From: Loxodes magnus
Lineage: Eukaryota > Ciliophora > Karyorelictea > Loxodida > Loxodidae
Length of the DNA stretch: 64,000 nt
Direction of reading: 5' to 3'
Assembly: GCA_946699065.1 (NCBI GenBank)
Contig: CAMPDV010000237.1
Location: 124,001 to 188,000 of the forward strand
Part shown: one piece after another, positions 40,021 to 51,186 of the stretch
Layout of the letters: each line of letters starts with the position of its first letter
Numbering within the stretch: the first letter of the stretch is position 1
The notes under the pieces: model-generated
Database searches by the model: none
What the model saw: the letters and a program-made list of their open reading frames with translations, nothing else
What the model was told of the DNA's origin: nothing
Program-made: the position numbers and the translations under genes

Positions 40021-40879
40021 ATGGAGTCTTAAAATCTTGTTCCCGGCTTTTTCTTGAGCAAAGAAGAGAAAAAAGCTCTAGAGAAAAAGCAGGCTTAAAA
40101 AAAGTATCAAGAGTCTTCTTCTCCTCACTTACAAAACTAATAAAGAACCTAATTACTATAATAAACACCTCCTAAAGTAATAAAAAGAAAGGAATCTAAT
40201 ATAATAACAGGAAAAGAACTTCCATCAAAGATAATTAAAAAGGAAATTAATATTTAACAGTTAGTATTTGAAATATCCAATCTCTAGGAAGAGATTAAAG
40301 TGCTTAAGTAGGAAAATTAAGAACTAAGAAATTTATTATCGCTTGGATAAGATAACTTAGAGATTAGAATTATTAATTAAGAAAGGGAAAGCCAAGCATA
40401 TTTGGAACATTTAAACTGAACATAGATAAGAAACAGCAAGGCTTGGAAATATCGTATAAAAACAAGAGTTGGAGTTTATTAAGCAAAAGAATATTAGCAC
40501 ATACATAACTAATTAGACAAATTAGATGGAGATAGAATAAAAAGAGGTTATAAATCGAAAACCAATCAGATAAGTAAGGAAGAAATGTTACTACTGTAAG
40601 AGTAAGTGACATTTGTACAAGAATTGCTAAAAATTTTAGAATTTCAAGAGAAAATTTTGGCGTAAAGAATAAGAAAAATACTAGAGGCTTTATTGTAACT
40701 AGCATGGAGATATTTACAGAAGAAAATGATGTGAAGTACCTTTTGAAATAATAAGAACAAGAAATCAAAGAAACTGAGAAGACCTTAGTGAAGATAATTT
40801 CATTAGAAAGTCAAGAATGATGAGAAGTGTTGCTGATTAAACAACTTATTTTAAACGGTGTCCAGATTGGCACTGTTGA
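40021..40879 (+). pseudogene. Gag-like zinc-knuckle ORF, copy 1 (one-base frameshift)
   Basis: Same protein as 59072-59929 but with one extra T near 40400 (CATATTTGG against CATATTGG), which breaks the frame after about residue 130. It starts MESQNLVPGFFLSKEEKKAL, followed by a coiled coil (LVFEISNLQEEIKVLKQENQ). The knuckle KCYYCKSK, TGA, HLYKNC lies at about 40588-40630. Upstream sequence TTTCAGGATAAATAAAA recurs before the second ORF at 40910. A retroelement origin is inferred from the knuckle and coiled coil. Confidence 0.7.
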
Positions 40880-40909
40880 ACATTTTAATTTCGTTATTAA
40901 AATAAATTT

Positions 40910-41450
40910 CAGGATTCAAACTAGGATTCTTCGCACCTCCTAAAAAGTAGGAGTTAACGACTTCCTAGAAGGGCTAGGACCACTAAAAGGGTAACAAAAA
41001 TTTCTCCCATCAGTATGAATCTCCCATCTCTGAAGAAAAGCCTAGGAAATAGACTAAGAATATTATGCGCTCGGAAGTCTCAAATCTCACCACATAATAG
41101 TAAATAAGCTATGATTATCTTATTAAAGTGGTGCTAGACCTCCAGGAAGAGGTCAAAAAATTAAAGAAAGACAATAAGAAGTTTATGGAAAAACTTGAAC
41201 TTGCCGAGGAAATAGAATCGAGACTCATGACCTAAGAAAGAGACCTTAACGAATTTTGAAATATATCAAAAGACTAGAGCAATTAATCTCAAAACTAACA
41301 AAAGAACCAGAAAGAACTGATCACCAGATTAGAAAAAATAGAAGAAAATCAGAACAAATTGCAGCTTTAAATGGAATTAAAAGAATAAAGGAATGATACG
41401 ATGATAATTGAAGGCGAAAATAACAAAGATTTAAGTCTAAACTTTTATTT
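40910..41450 (+). pseudogene. Second gag-like coiled-coil ORF in unit U, copy 1
   Basis: Open from about 40910: GFKLGFFAPPKKQELTTSQK, then QISYDYLIKVVLDLQEEVKK and a long coiled coil to about 41400 (ELITRLEKIEENQNKLQLQM). The GFF...KK motif and the following coiled coil mirror the ORF at 40021, so this looks like the 5' part of a related gag-like gene without a knuckle. One TGA (NEFxNISKD) interrupts it. No initiator ATG is visible; the preceding TTTCAG suggests an exon or a fusion point. The duplicate is at about 59960-60500. Confidence 0.5.
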
Positions 41451-41819
41451 TTATTATTTATAATTAGTTAAAATTTTTGTAGCATTTTAATTAAACAAAA
41501 AATTATTGTACTTGCAAGCAATTTTTAATCTTGATATAATATGAAAATGATAACTAATTACTAATTAAATTAAAATTTTTTTTTAATTATGAAAACATTA
41601 GATTTCTTTTTAAAACCTTAATTTTAATAATATTTTCAATTATAATTCTAATTTAAATTAAATTTTTTGATATATAATTAAAAAAATAAGTCAAAAATTA
41701 AAAATGGTTATTGTTTTGTCTTATATTGATTAAAATATATAATAATTAAAATTTATATGTGTTTACCATATTTCATATAGGTAATAAAAAATGTTTTGCA
41801 ACTTCCATCTCAATAATCT

Positions 41820-42140
41820 TGATTTAATTTTCTTCTTCGCATGCTCACTAGCCAAATTATTCCATTAACTCTTCCACTTGTTCGTTTTTCTCTAAAATTT
41901 AAATTCTTCTATGAATTAATTTTGAATGAAAGTATTTAATTCTTAAGTCCATTTGTTAAAGTTATCTTAGAGTATGGAAGTTAGGATTAATTTAATTTTT
42001 TTGTAAGTTATAAGTATAAGTAAATCATTCCTCCATTAAATCTTGCAGAGCTTCACATTAAGAAATATGTTAATAGGTTTCTTATTCTCCGCAAATGCAA
42101 ATTTCAGAGTGTTTTATTTAATAGTACCTATATTTAAAAT
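41820..42140 (-). pseudogene. 3' fragment of a different LINE (Cys/His finger), copy 1
   Basis: The minus strand reads HSEICICGEQETYQHISQCE, then TGA and a basic tail (LRIKYFHSKLIHRRIQILEK), homologous to the C-terminus of the full LINEs (CMCGEYETFEHIFKC...). It comes from a separate family because identity is only moderate. The RT core is not recognisable beside it. The duplicate is at about 60870-61190. Confidence 0.65.
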
Positions 42141-42930
42141 AATACTAAAAATTGTAACTAAAGGTCATTAATTTGAAAATTGATATTATTTCTCGAATCA
42201 TTGTCTTGTTTAATATTGTGTAAGTATAAGTTGGAAATTTCTATTATTCAATGTTATTATCTTAATCTTTAAAATAAAAGTGTGAAGTAGGCATCGCACT
42301 CAACCCTTCCTATTACATCTGAATAAAATTTTTATTGTATTTTATTTAAAACTTTGTTTAAAATTATTTGCTACTACTAGCATCTTAAAGTTCTATTTGA
42401 AAATGTTAAGTCATTTATTTAGAATTATTTAAATATTTAAGGTTACTATTCTTTGTAAAAAAGAAATGCTACATCAGAGTTGGGATCCGTTTAAGATTCA
42501 GTGTGAAGTTTTATATAGAATTTGAAATAATACATTGCAATGTAATTTCAAAAGGATAACCAATTCAAGACAATAAAGTAAGATTCATTAAAAGTAGATA
42601 TAAGACTTGTTTAAAGCACATTTTGCTACTTTTCTTTAGCTAGTGATTATATTATTTTATTTTTTGTCTCTGAAGAATAGTTCAAGGAATTAATTCTGAC
42701 CCATACCGAGTTTTTGGTAGTATAAATATTCTAAAAATCTATTATATATTAATTAACACTTTTTATTATCATTAAATTTACAGTCCCTGTACTTTTTATA
42801 TCTTATTAAGATTGCCTGTCTCCAATAATTAATTATTAAATACCATCTCATACTTACTGAGCTGCAGAGAGATAAAATTTATTGAGATAAAATGTAGGAT
42901 TTGAAATGCTTAACGATACCTTTAAAAATC

Positions 42931-43431
42931 ATGATGGAAAAACTGAAGCTGATGAGTAATTGATACTAGTTTTTTAATTACCAGAAACAGACGTAACATT
43001 ACAAACGGGAACTGTACCTGTTTGTATTTTAGAACAAATATTTGGGTCTAGATGAAGCGTGTAAATTAGCGAGGTGTTTTAGGATTATTACCTTACAGTA
43101 TAATTAATAATGCATTTTGGAGAGAGAAACTTCAAGAGAACTAAAACTGATTAATATTATTTTTCGTACATCTAAAGCCTGATGCATAGAATAAATTTTT
43201 AAGATCAGAAGGGAAATAAAAAATATATGCTTTGAAATGGTCTAGTCTTACCTAGCATGTATTTATTGTATTTTAATGGCTTTTTATAGATCAGGATAAG
43301 ACATATATTTAACCTATATATTGCTAAGATAAACACTTTATAAATAATTCTAAGACAATAATCCGTGAAAGTTCCCAACTCGGTAAGTTTTTAGTAGAAA
43401 TTGTAAGGAATATAACTATTGGAAAAACTGA
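42931..43431 (+). CDS. Unidentified 166-residue protein in unit U, copy 1
   Basis: ATG 42931 (MMEKLKLMSN, TGA, YQFFNYQK) gives 166 residues ending at three consecutive TGA codons (43429-43437). The central part, YLGLDEACKLARCFRIITLQ then QCILERETSRELKLINIIF, is strongly protein-like and faintly recalls an F-box-type helical motif, but I would not name it. Internal TGA codons at 42961, 43180 and 43366 fit Trp. The duplicate at 61981-62481 has the same length and stops. It is flanked by retroelement pieces, so it may be cargo or part of a mobile unit. Confidence 0.5.
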
Positions 43432-43811
43432 TGATGAAGAGAAATAGTTCTCTTGAAGCAGCTTTAAAATATAGAGGTTATAAAAATTTTCTTCGTCCTA
43501 TCTTATAAATATTTATATTCTAATAATATTGCAAGCTCTTATTAAAGCAATATTAAAAGCTAAAATAATTAAGATTATTTACTTTAACATATTTAATTTA
43601 AAATAAAATTTAATTTTCAAAGCTTAGAATAAAAATGTTTAAGATGCTTTCTTAAAAGAAATAATATTTAATAAGCTATTTGAAAACTAAATTTTATTTA
43701 AAAAGGTTAAATCTAATAATTAAATGATTTTAAATTATTAACTTCATAAAGTTTTAAGTTTTTTCTAGCTTGGATAATTATAAATTACATCAATTATATG
43801 TAATTAAAAAA

Positions 43812-44740
43812 ATGTCAAACATCCGATAGGGCTTCTTTTCCACTTCTTTAAAAGACAAAAAGGAAGAGAGGAAGCGAGATGCCATTCTTCTAACCTCACG
43901 TCTTTCCTTTAATTAGACCAACCTTTTTATCAACAAAAAAACTAATAATGGATCTAACGACTTCCAAAGCCGGGTAAACGACAGAAACAAACTTAGTTAA
44001 CTCCAAAGAAGAGAGGCCTCGAAGGCAGTAGGAGATGGTATTGCGTGACTAGAAACGATCTTTTGGCTTTAACTCGTGGCAATTTGATGTAGCGTAGTTT
44101 TTCCATTAAGGGTGTTGAGCTTTAATGAAGAGGTTTAAAAGTAGAAAAAGTTGAATGAAAAAATAATTTTCAAGCCACAAAGAAAAGAATTAAATGGACG
44201 GAAAATCGTATAGATGACTATGAACGCAAATGGATGCGTTCTTCAGCATCCAACACCATTAGGATAAAAATACAACTTAGCTTAGGGATTAAGTAGTGAA
44301 ATAAGAATAGGAAATTCAACTCCTAAAAGAATCAAGAATGGAATAGCTAAATACTGGATCGATCTGAATGATCGTCAAACCCTAAGCTTAACCTCAAATG
44401 AGACTAATTCCGATCACGAAGAGATGCTTTCGCTTCTAAAACCAATAAAAGCTATATCGGAATTGTAAGAAGTTTCAATATAAACAAAGGAATTTCTGAT
44501 AACCAAAGCGAACAGAAGCTATTGGACTGAACAAGATTTTTTGCACGAGAATGGAAGTACGAACAAGAGGAAGAAGATGGAGCTATAACCAAGTCCTAAG
44601 GGAATTATAAAGTAAAACTTATTAAAAAACCTGCGGATGGGAACGTGTAATCTTTCTGTTGCCCCAAGTATTTTAACGAACAGCGAAAAGCTTGAAGTGC
44701 TGTACTTCTGAGAGGGTAAAACTCCTTAATAATGGAGAAA
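43812..44740 (+). pseudogene. Coding-like region of unit U, two competing frames, copy 1
   Basis: Noticeably richer in G+C than its surroundings. From ATG 43812 one frame reads MSNIRQGFFSTSLKDKKEER, sharing the N-terminal GFF...KK motif with the gag-like ORFs. A second frame is more convincing downstream (KKRIKWTENRIDDYERKWMR near 44200, DNQSEQKLLDWTRFFAREWK near 44520, SFCCPKYFNEQRKAW near 44680), with seven TGA codons in Trp contexts. Differences from the copy at 62875-63800 do not favour either frame, and one of them is a one-base indel. I read it as a decayed gag-like gene whose intact frame is not preserved in either copy. Confidence 0.45.
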
Positions 44741-44950
44741 CAATTTTTTATAATAATAATTAAAAAACCTAATATTTATTGTTTTATCTAAAACTTTATA
44801 GTATCAAATGATTTAATTTTAAGTATGCTATTTCTTTACATTAATAAAATAGATATTTATTTTACTCCAAAAGTTAGAAGCTTTTATATAAAAAAGGATA
44901 TCGATACTACAAATGAAAAATTAAAATAATACTATTAAATAAACTATGAA

Positions 44951-47900
44951 TTTCATTTAAACTTAATCATTCGATTCTAGTTGAGAAAAAAGCTTTATCT
45001 GATACTGTGATAAATAAGATTTTAGTCAAATTTTTCTTGAATTAAAACAATTTAAGTAAGCAAAAAATAACTTTTCTAACTTTATTAACATCAGAGTAAT
45101 TTTTTAATAGAATATGACAATTTGAAATAACAAAATTTAAAAATATAGAAAAATAGATTAAGTTAATTTATTGGAAGATATTCGCTAGAATTAAATTAAT
45201 TGGAGCTTAAATTTTAAGTAATATAACTACGATATTAATAAGTTATTATGACAAGGATTTAACAAATATAAGATAATATTTAATCTAAAAGAATATGATA
45301 AATATTATAAATGACACAATTTAATAATAAAATTATAACATAGAAAAATGTATTGAAACAAATAAAAACTAAATATAAAATTTCACTATTAAAAATATTT
45401 AGAATCTAATAATAAAAATTATAAATAAATATGTATAAACAATAAAAATAGTAAGAAATGAAAATGCTATTAAATAAAGTTTGAAAACATTATATAAATT
45501 AAACTATTTGATTTATAATAATTATTAAAATAATAATATTTATTTCTATATATAACTTAAAATTATTTAAAACTATGCTTAAAATGTTTAGAAATAAAGA
45601 AAATTATTTTTTAAGCTATTTAAATATATTAAATAAGTTTAATTATATTTTTTAAATACGATACATAAATTTTATACTTTCTTTTATTCTATTTATATCT
45701 TAAAATAATATGATATTTTTATTACATTTTTAATCATTTTATAAATATAAAAGTATATTATTTTAATATATAATAAGAAATTAAAGATTTTTATAATAGA
45801 TAAAAAGAATCCATTCATGATATAAAATTGATTATTATTTTCTTTATTTACTTTATAATTTCTTTGTTTAAATTTACTATCTATAAAATACATTTTTTTA
45901 CAATGCAAAGGCTTTAAAATTCTAGTCTCACATTTTTTAATTTTTATATATATTTGAAAGTATGATAACCACTTGCTATAATATAATTAGAAAGAAATTC
46001 TCTTCGATAAAAATATAAATATTACTTATCAACTTGATAGAGTTTTTAATTTATTACAAAAGAGATTTTTATAATTAATTTCGTCGAAAATGTTTAAAAA
46101 ATTATTTTTAATAGAAAGGGATATTTTAAGCTAAAAATAAGAAGGGATTTATACTCTATTGATATAGTTTATTTTATAAATAAACTATTTTTTCTTATGT
46201 ACCTATTTTAAGTAAAAAAATAGCATTTTCCAATCTGTTAAACCTAGAATTTAAAAATTTGATTTTAACTAATAATTAGTAACTATAAATGAGTAAGTTT
46301 TTATAAAATTTAATAACCAGAAATATTTAAAATATTTAAATAATATTAAATTTTAAATAAGCAAGAATAATATTCAAATTTACTATCATTTATATTTTAT
46401 TTTCTTAATAGAAATTTATCAAAAAGTTTAATTTAATTTAATTTAATTTAATTTATTTATTGTTCTTAGACAATCTTTAACTCTCCTTTTAATAAAAAAT
46501 GCTCCTAATTTCATATTTTTTATTTATAAGATTATTTTAATCGGTAAAGTTAAAAAATAAATATACTTTTAATTCAAAATTTTAATTTATTTTGCTACTT
46601 TACTTAATATTTAAAGTTAAAATCTTAATATTGATATGAATTAAATTATTTTTAAAAACATTTTACGGGATTTCATATTAAGTTTATAAAAAGAATTAGA
46701 AAATAAAAAATTAAATTATTTATTCAAATATTTAAAAGTTTTCATTTAAGCAGAAGTAAATTTGAGATTAGTAAAATAATTAATACTTGTACCATATATG
46801 CATCCATAATCTATGAAAAATAGTAAAAATAAACTATCTTTGAATAGGCTGATTATAAAAATCTGAGAGTTAGAGAATTTTTTAGCATTTTTAACGTTTT
46901 TTATTTTTTTGAAATTGAAATTGAAATTGAAAATTTCTAAGAATATTAATTTTTTTGTTGAATTTCTTTATTTAAAAAGTCAATCGATGGTAGATTAATA
47001 AAATTTTAATTCTTTAATATTTATCTTAGACACAATTATTGTTAAATATAATTTAAAAATATAATTTTTTAAATTAATTAATTTATACTTTATTTTTTAA
47101 GTAATATTTTTAAATAATTTAATTTAAACTGATAGTGTCAATTAAATAATTAGTAAATTTTATATTAATTTTTTAATAAATATTTAATTTCTTAAGTTTT
47201 GCTTATAATTTTTAATTTAACTTTTAAAAATATTTTAGTACATTTCTAAGGTTAAAATCTAGATTACATAATCGATTATATGTTTCATCTAAACATTAAT
47301 AAAATATTTAAAATATTTATTTATAATATCATTTAGAATTATAATTTTCTTAATATTTTTTAAATTATATTTATCTAATTTTATTTTACATTTACTTTGT
47401 TTTTTATAAAATATTAATAGATTTTATATAAATTATTTTAAATTTTTATTAAACAAAGAAAAATATTAATTTCCTTATTTTAATTTAAAATATTATTCTT
47501 AATAAGAAATGCAATCACAGCTTTATTAAATATTTTATCTAGAGGATAAGAAAATTTTTTATTAGTCTCTAATTAAACCTATCTTTAACTAGTTAAAGTA
47601 TTTAGAATATTTGCAAGTAAAGTTACAGTAAAAAGGAATTTTCTTTTCAGTTTTTATAAATTAATATTACTAAATAAGTTAGTAAAGGAGGCTATAATAT
47701 ATGAAACACTTGATTTTAAGATAAATATAGGAATTTAGATATATGAATAATTGACTCTATTGAAGAGCTAGCTTTTCTTTATTTAATTATATAAAATAAT
47801 AATGTTTTCTCTATTTATTTTAGTACATATAATTACCTAAATGTTTTATAGAACTAGTATCATTAATACTTTAAATTTAATATATTCTTATACTCACTAA

Positions 47901-48624
47901 AATAAACTTAGATAAACTAAGACTAAATATTTTACAAAAGTACCTTTTTATCAGTTTTCCAAATAAAAAGGAATATATAAATATAATTTAAATTTATGAA
48001 AGTTATAAATAATCTAAAAATAAAACTTATTTTAATGCCTATGTTTCAAATAATTCTATAACTATCTATATCATCTTTTTATGTTTAAATCTTTTGTAAT
48101 AAGATTAATAAATGATGATGTCCTTTAAAGCAAAACATAGAGAATTGTTGATTTGGAACCGAAAGATATAGAATAATAGTAGACTAAAATAAAATGTATT
48201 AAGAGTAAATAATAATCTGTTAGATTAGTTTTAAATAACTTATACTAGCTAATCTAATACTTATATTATCTCATACTACAAAGAAACATATTGTGTTAAG
48301 TTTACTCTTTCTAATTATTCAGAAAATAATAATAGAATATATTAAAAATATGCTTACTTTATTAAAAGCTTATAATTTTATTAATAGCAAACAACTTATT
48401 TTAATAAAGAGAGTATTAATAGTGGTAAATATATTTTTTGGATAAGTATAGAATAATAGAATTAAGTTTTTATATTTAAATAATCTAGAATAATTTAGGT
48501 ATTATTAATTAGAAATAATAATTACATAAATAACATAAGTAATAAATATAATATTAGTTTGCTATAAAAGAGAAAGTTATCTAAATGTATTAATTATAAC
48601 TAATCTAATATCTTTATTAATTAA
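44951..48624. other. Single-copy, extremely A+T-rich region
   Basis: Separates the two large duplicated blocks. I see no protein frame or RNA gene. It contains short tandem repeats at about 46427-46451 (AATTT/TTTAA units) and 46908-46931 (TTGAAA units). The boundary with unit U cannot be set exactly, because copy 2 runs off the window. Confidence 0.5.
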
Positions 48625-51061
48625 AGAGAAATTAATTAATAACTAATAAAGCTAAAAGGATTAAATTTTAAGTATTTAATAGACATAATTAAACATATTA
48701 AAGCTTATTTTAATAATAAAATTAAATATTACTATTTAGTAATTGTAAGATAAACTAGTGATACACCATTTCTAGTTAGTTTAAATATTTACTTTCTACT
48801 ACTTATATTTATTACATTTATATAACCTATTTTGCTTAGAATCAACATTAAAATAAATTATATTAGTTTATTATTTTAAGAGAGATCTTTATAAGTAAAA
48901 AGTTTTAATGAAATAGTAGTAAGAAAGTGGATAATTAAAAGAGTTTATCTTATAAATTCTAAGAATACTTTTTTTTAAATAATTCGATGATTTTTAATAT
49001 TTATTCAAACTAATTAGTAAGAAACTTATTTTATTTCATTCTTTTAATTAGTAAAAAGCTTAAAGAAATATTTTTTTTGATTAAATGTAAGAGAAAAATA
49101 ATAATTAATAACAGTAGATTTAAAAGAATTGTAATATTTTATTTATCATTTAAAAGGTCTACAACGAAATAAGATTTTCTTATTAAGAGTCTTTGATTTA
49201 AAGCACAAATAAGTAGTAATTAATGGATGTATATTAAATTTATTATAATAAGGAAATAAATTCTTCGTTATAAAACTTTTGAATTAATTATTTATCCTTT
49301 TATTTAAAAGTAAAAAGATATAAAATAATTAAAATTGTAAAAGTATGTACGCTATTAGTTTTATATCTTGTCTTGTTTTAATACAAAAATAGAAAATCAA
49401 TGTATAAGAAATAAGATATTTATAAGTATGCTTAATAAATAATTTAATTTTTAATTTTATTGAAATTAAGTCAGTAAAATTAAGTGAAGTTATTTTAATT
49501 AAATAGATATAGAAGTAAGTTATAAAAATTAAAATGGAGAAAAAAGAAGTGGAGAAAAAAGAAAAGCAATTTACTAAAAGTATTTTTTTAAGAAAACTCT
49601 TAAGAGCGAAAAGCCACATTTTAGGGAAAATATCTCTACTTCATTTTAAGTATGAAATTCTACCCAACTTATGCTACTAAAAGTTAATAAATAAGATCAG
49701 TTATGACAAAAGTAAAGGTATTTCTTTAATACTTTAGACCAAGTCCTTACTGGTCACACTTCATATGTTAGATCGGTAGCTATATCAAGTGACCTGAATT
49801 GAATTATATCAGGTTCAGGATATCCTGAAAATTAGATAAAGATCTGGAATTTCCAGACAGGTACTCTTTTAAGAACTATAACGGGGCATACTTCTGCAGT
49901 TTGATCGGTAGTAATCTCCCCAGATTCTTGCTATATCGTGTCAGCATCTAGAGATACAACCATAAAGATCTGAAATTTGTAGACTGGCTCTCTCCTAAGA
50001 AATATAACGGGACATACTTCTGATGTTTTATCGGTAGTAATCTCCCCAAACTCTAGTTATATCGTATCAGGATCTTACGATAAAACCACAAAGATCTGAA
50101 ATTTCCACAATGGTGCTCTCCAAAGAACTATAACGGGTCATACTTCATATGTTAATTCGGTAGTAATCTCCTATGACTCTAGATATATTATATCAGGATC
50201 TTACGATAACACTATAAAGATCTGGGATTTCTAGACTGGTCAGCTTGTGCGAACTCTTACTGGGCATTCAGGTTCTGTTTTATCGGTAATAGTGTCTAAG
50301 GATAATAGGTATATGATATCAGGTTCTGGTGACAGTACAATTAAGATATGGGACTTCTCTTCTGGTTACTGTACTCGTACTCTTCAAGGTCACTCAAGTT
50401 CTGTATCAAGTATTCAGTTAAGTGTTGATTCAAGTGTTATATTTTCTGGTTCTGGCGACAGAACAATCAAGATTTGGAACTTTGATAAGGGTGAGTGCAT
50501 ATAGACTTTATAAGGGCATACAGATTATATATATTCTACAGCATTGAGTGTTGATAATAGATAGTTGGTATCGGGAGCGGATGACAAGACGATAAGAAAG
50601 TGGACAGTTTCGAGTTGAGTAACTTGCTATTTGACTTAATTAAATTTTACGATTAAAGATATAAGATATTGGTAATGTTTAAAAATATTAAAAATATAAT
50701 TTTGTTAAATGAAGACGTATAATAAATTTAAGTTTATTTTTATTCTATAAAACTTTATAGATTTATTTTTAGATTTTGTAAAAATTTAAAGTTGAGTATA
50801 AATTTTCATTTTTTTTGTGAAGTAGTTATTATTTATAAGGTTAAAGTTAGTTTATAATCTTGATTATAATTTAAAAAATTTTAATTAAGTATTTTATTTA
50901 TTTTATTTTAAATTAAATTTTGTTTTTTATTATTTATTTTTTATGATTGATATTTAATATTAATATTATTTATTTTTTATTATTAATTATTATAATTTAT
51001 TATTATTATAAAATTTTAAATTTTATGTTTCCGATTGGAAAATTAAATTTTCTGATAATAA
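48625..51061. repeat. Right arm of the WD40 inverted repeat
   Basis: Inverted partner of 30497-33035. Its WD40 gene reads on the plus strand and its outer end (CGTTTCCGATTGG-like, about 51040) faces the 3' end of LINE copy 2. Thus one arm meets its LINE by its inner end and the other by its outer end, although the LINEs have the same orientation. 48625-49700 is A+T-rich with no gene. Confidence 0.85.
49703..50618 (+). CDS. WD40 repeat protein, right copy (N-terminal two-base deletion)
   Basis: Seven WD40 units from about 49750 to TGA 50616-50618 ([55 protein letters not shown]). The ATG at 49703 aligns with that of the left copy, but two bases are missing near 49735 (AATACTTTAGAC against AATATTTTTTAGAC), so the first 12 residues are out of frame. 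The propeller itself is intact. TGA stands at the conserved WD Trp at 49971-49973 and 50097-50099. The first of these faces TGG in the left copy; TGG here in the first repeat faces TGA there. The best standard-code fragment (50247-50504) is only the TGA/TAG-free part of this gene. Confidence 0.88.
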
Positions 51062-51186
51062 GTTTAAATTAAATTAAATTTAAACTAAAATAGTTTTTTG
51101 ACGTCTTTAATTGCAAGAATTGCTTCTTTCAATTATAGACGTTAGTAAATGTTTTTAAATAGTTTTTTAATCTTGTTTACATCTCA

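Larger units (their letters stand above)
38694..44950. repeat. Unit U, copy 1 (direct duplicate of 57751-64000)
   Basis: About 6.25 kb, same orientation and more than 98% identical to the end of the window, where the second copy is cut off. It carries gag-like ORFs, a LINE 3' fragment, a small unidentified gene and a coding-like region. 38694-40000 is A+T-rich with no gene seen; 41450-41800 likewise. Copy 2 has a 13 bp insertion near 62650 and scattered single-base differences. Confidence 0.95.

Noticed and set aside
40373..40768. 131-codon standard-code ORF on the minus strand (also 59519-59818)
   Set aside because: Antisense shadow of the gag-like ORF; its open frame follows from the Gln/Lys-rich codons on the plus strand.
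25410..46451. Short tandem repeats as possible CRISPR or centromeric arrays
   Set aside because: Only simple AAT, TAAA, TTTAA and TTGAAA microsatellites; no spacers or long-unit arrays.
49329..49619. Hydrophobic minus-strand ORF inside the WD40 arm
   Set aside because: T-rich composition alone explains the apparent membrane helices, and the inverted copy does not keep the frame.
30497..51061. One giant transposon with 2.5 kb terminal inverted repeats (Maverick-like)
   Set aside because: The interior is LINE, unit U and A+T-rich sequence, with no integrase, capsid or polymerase B gene, and LINE plus U recur outside the right arm.
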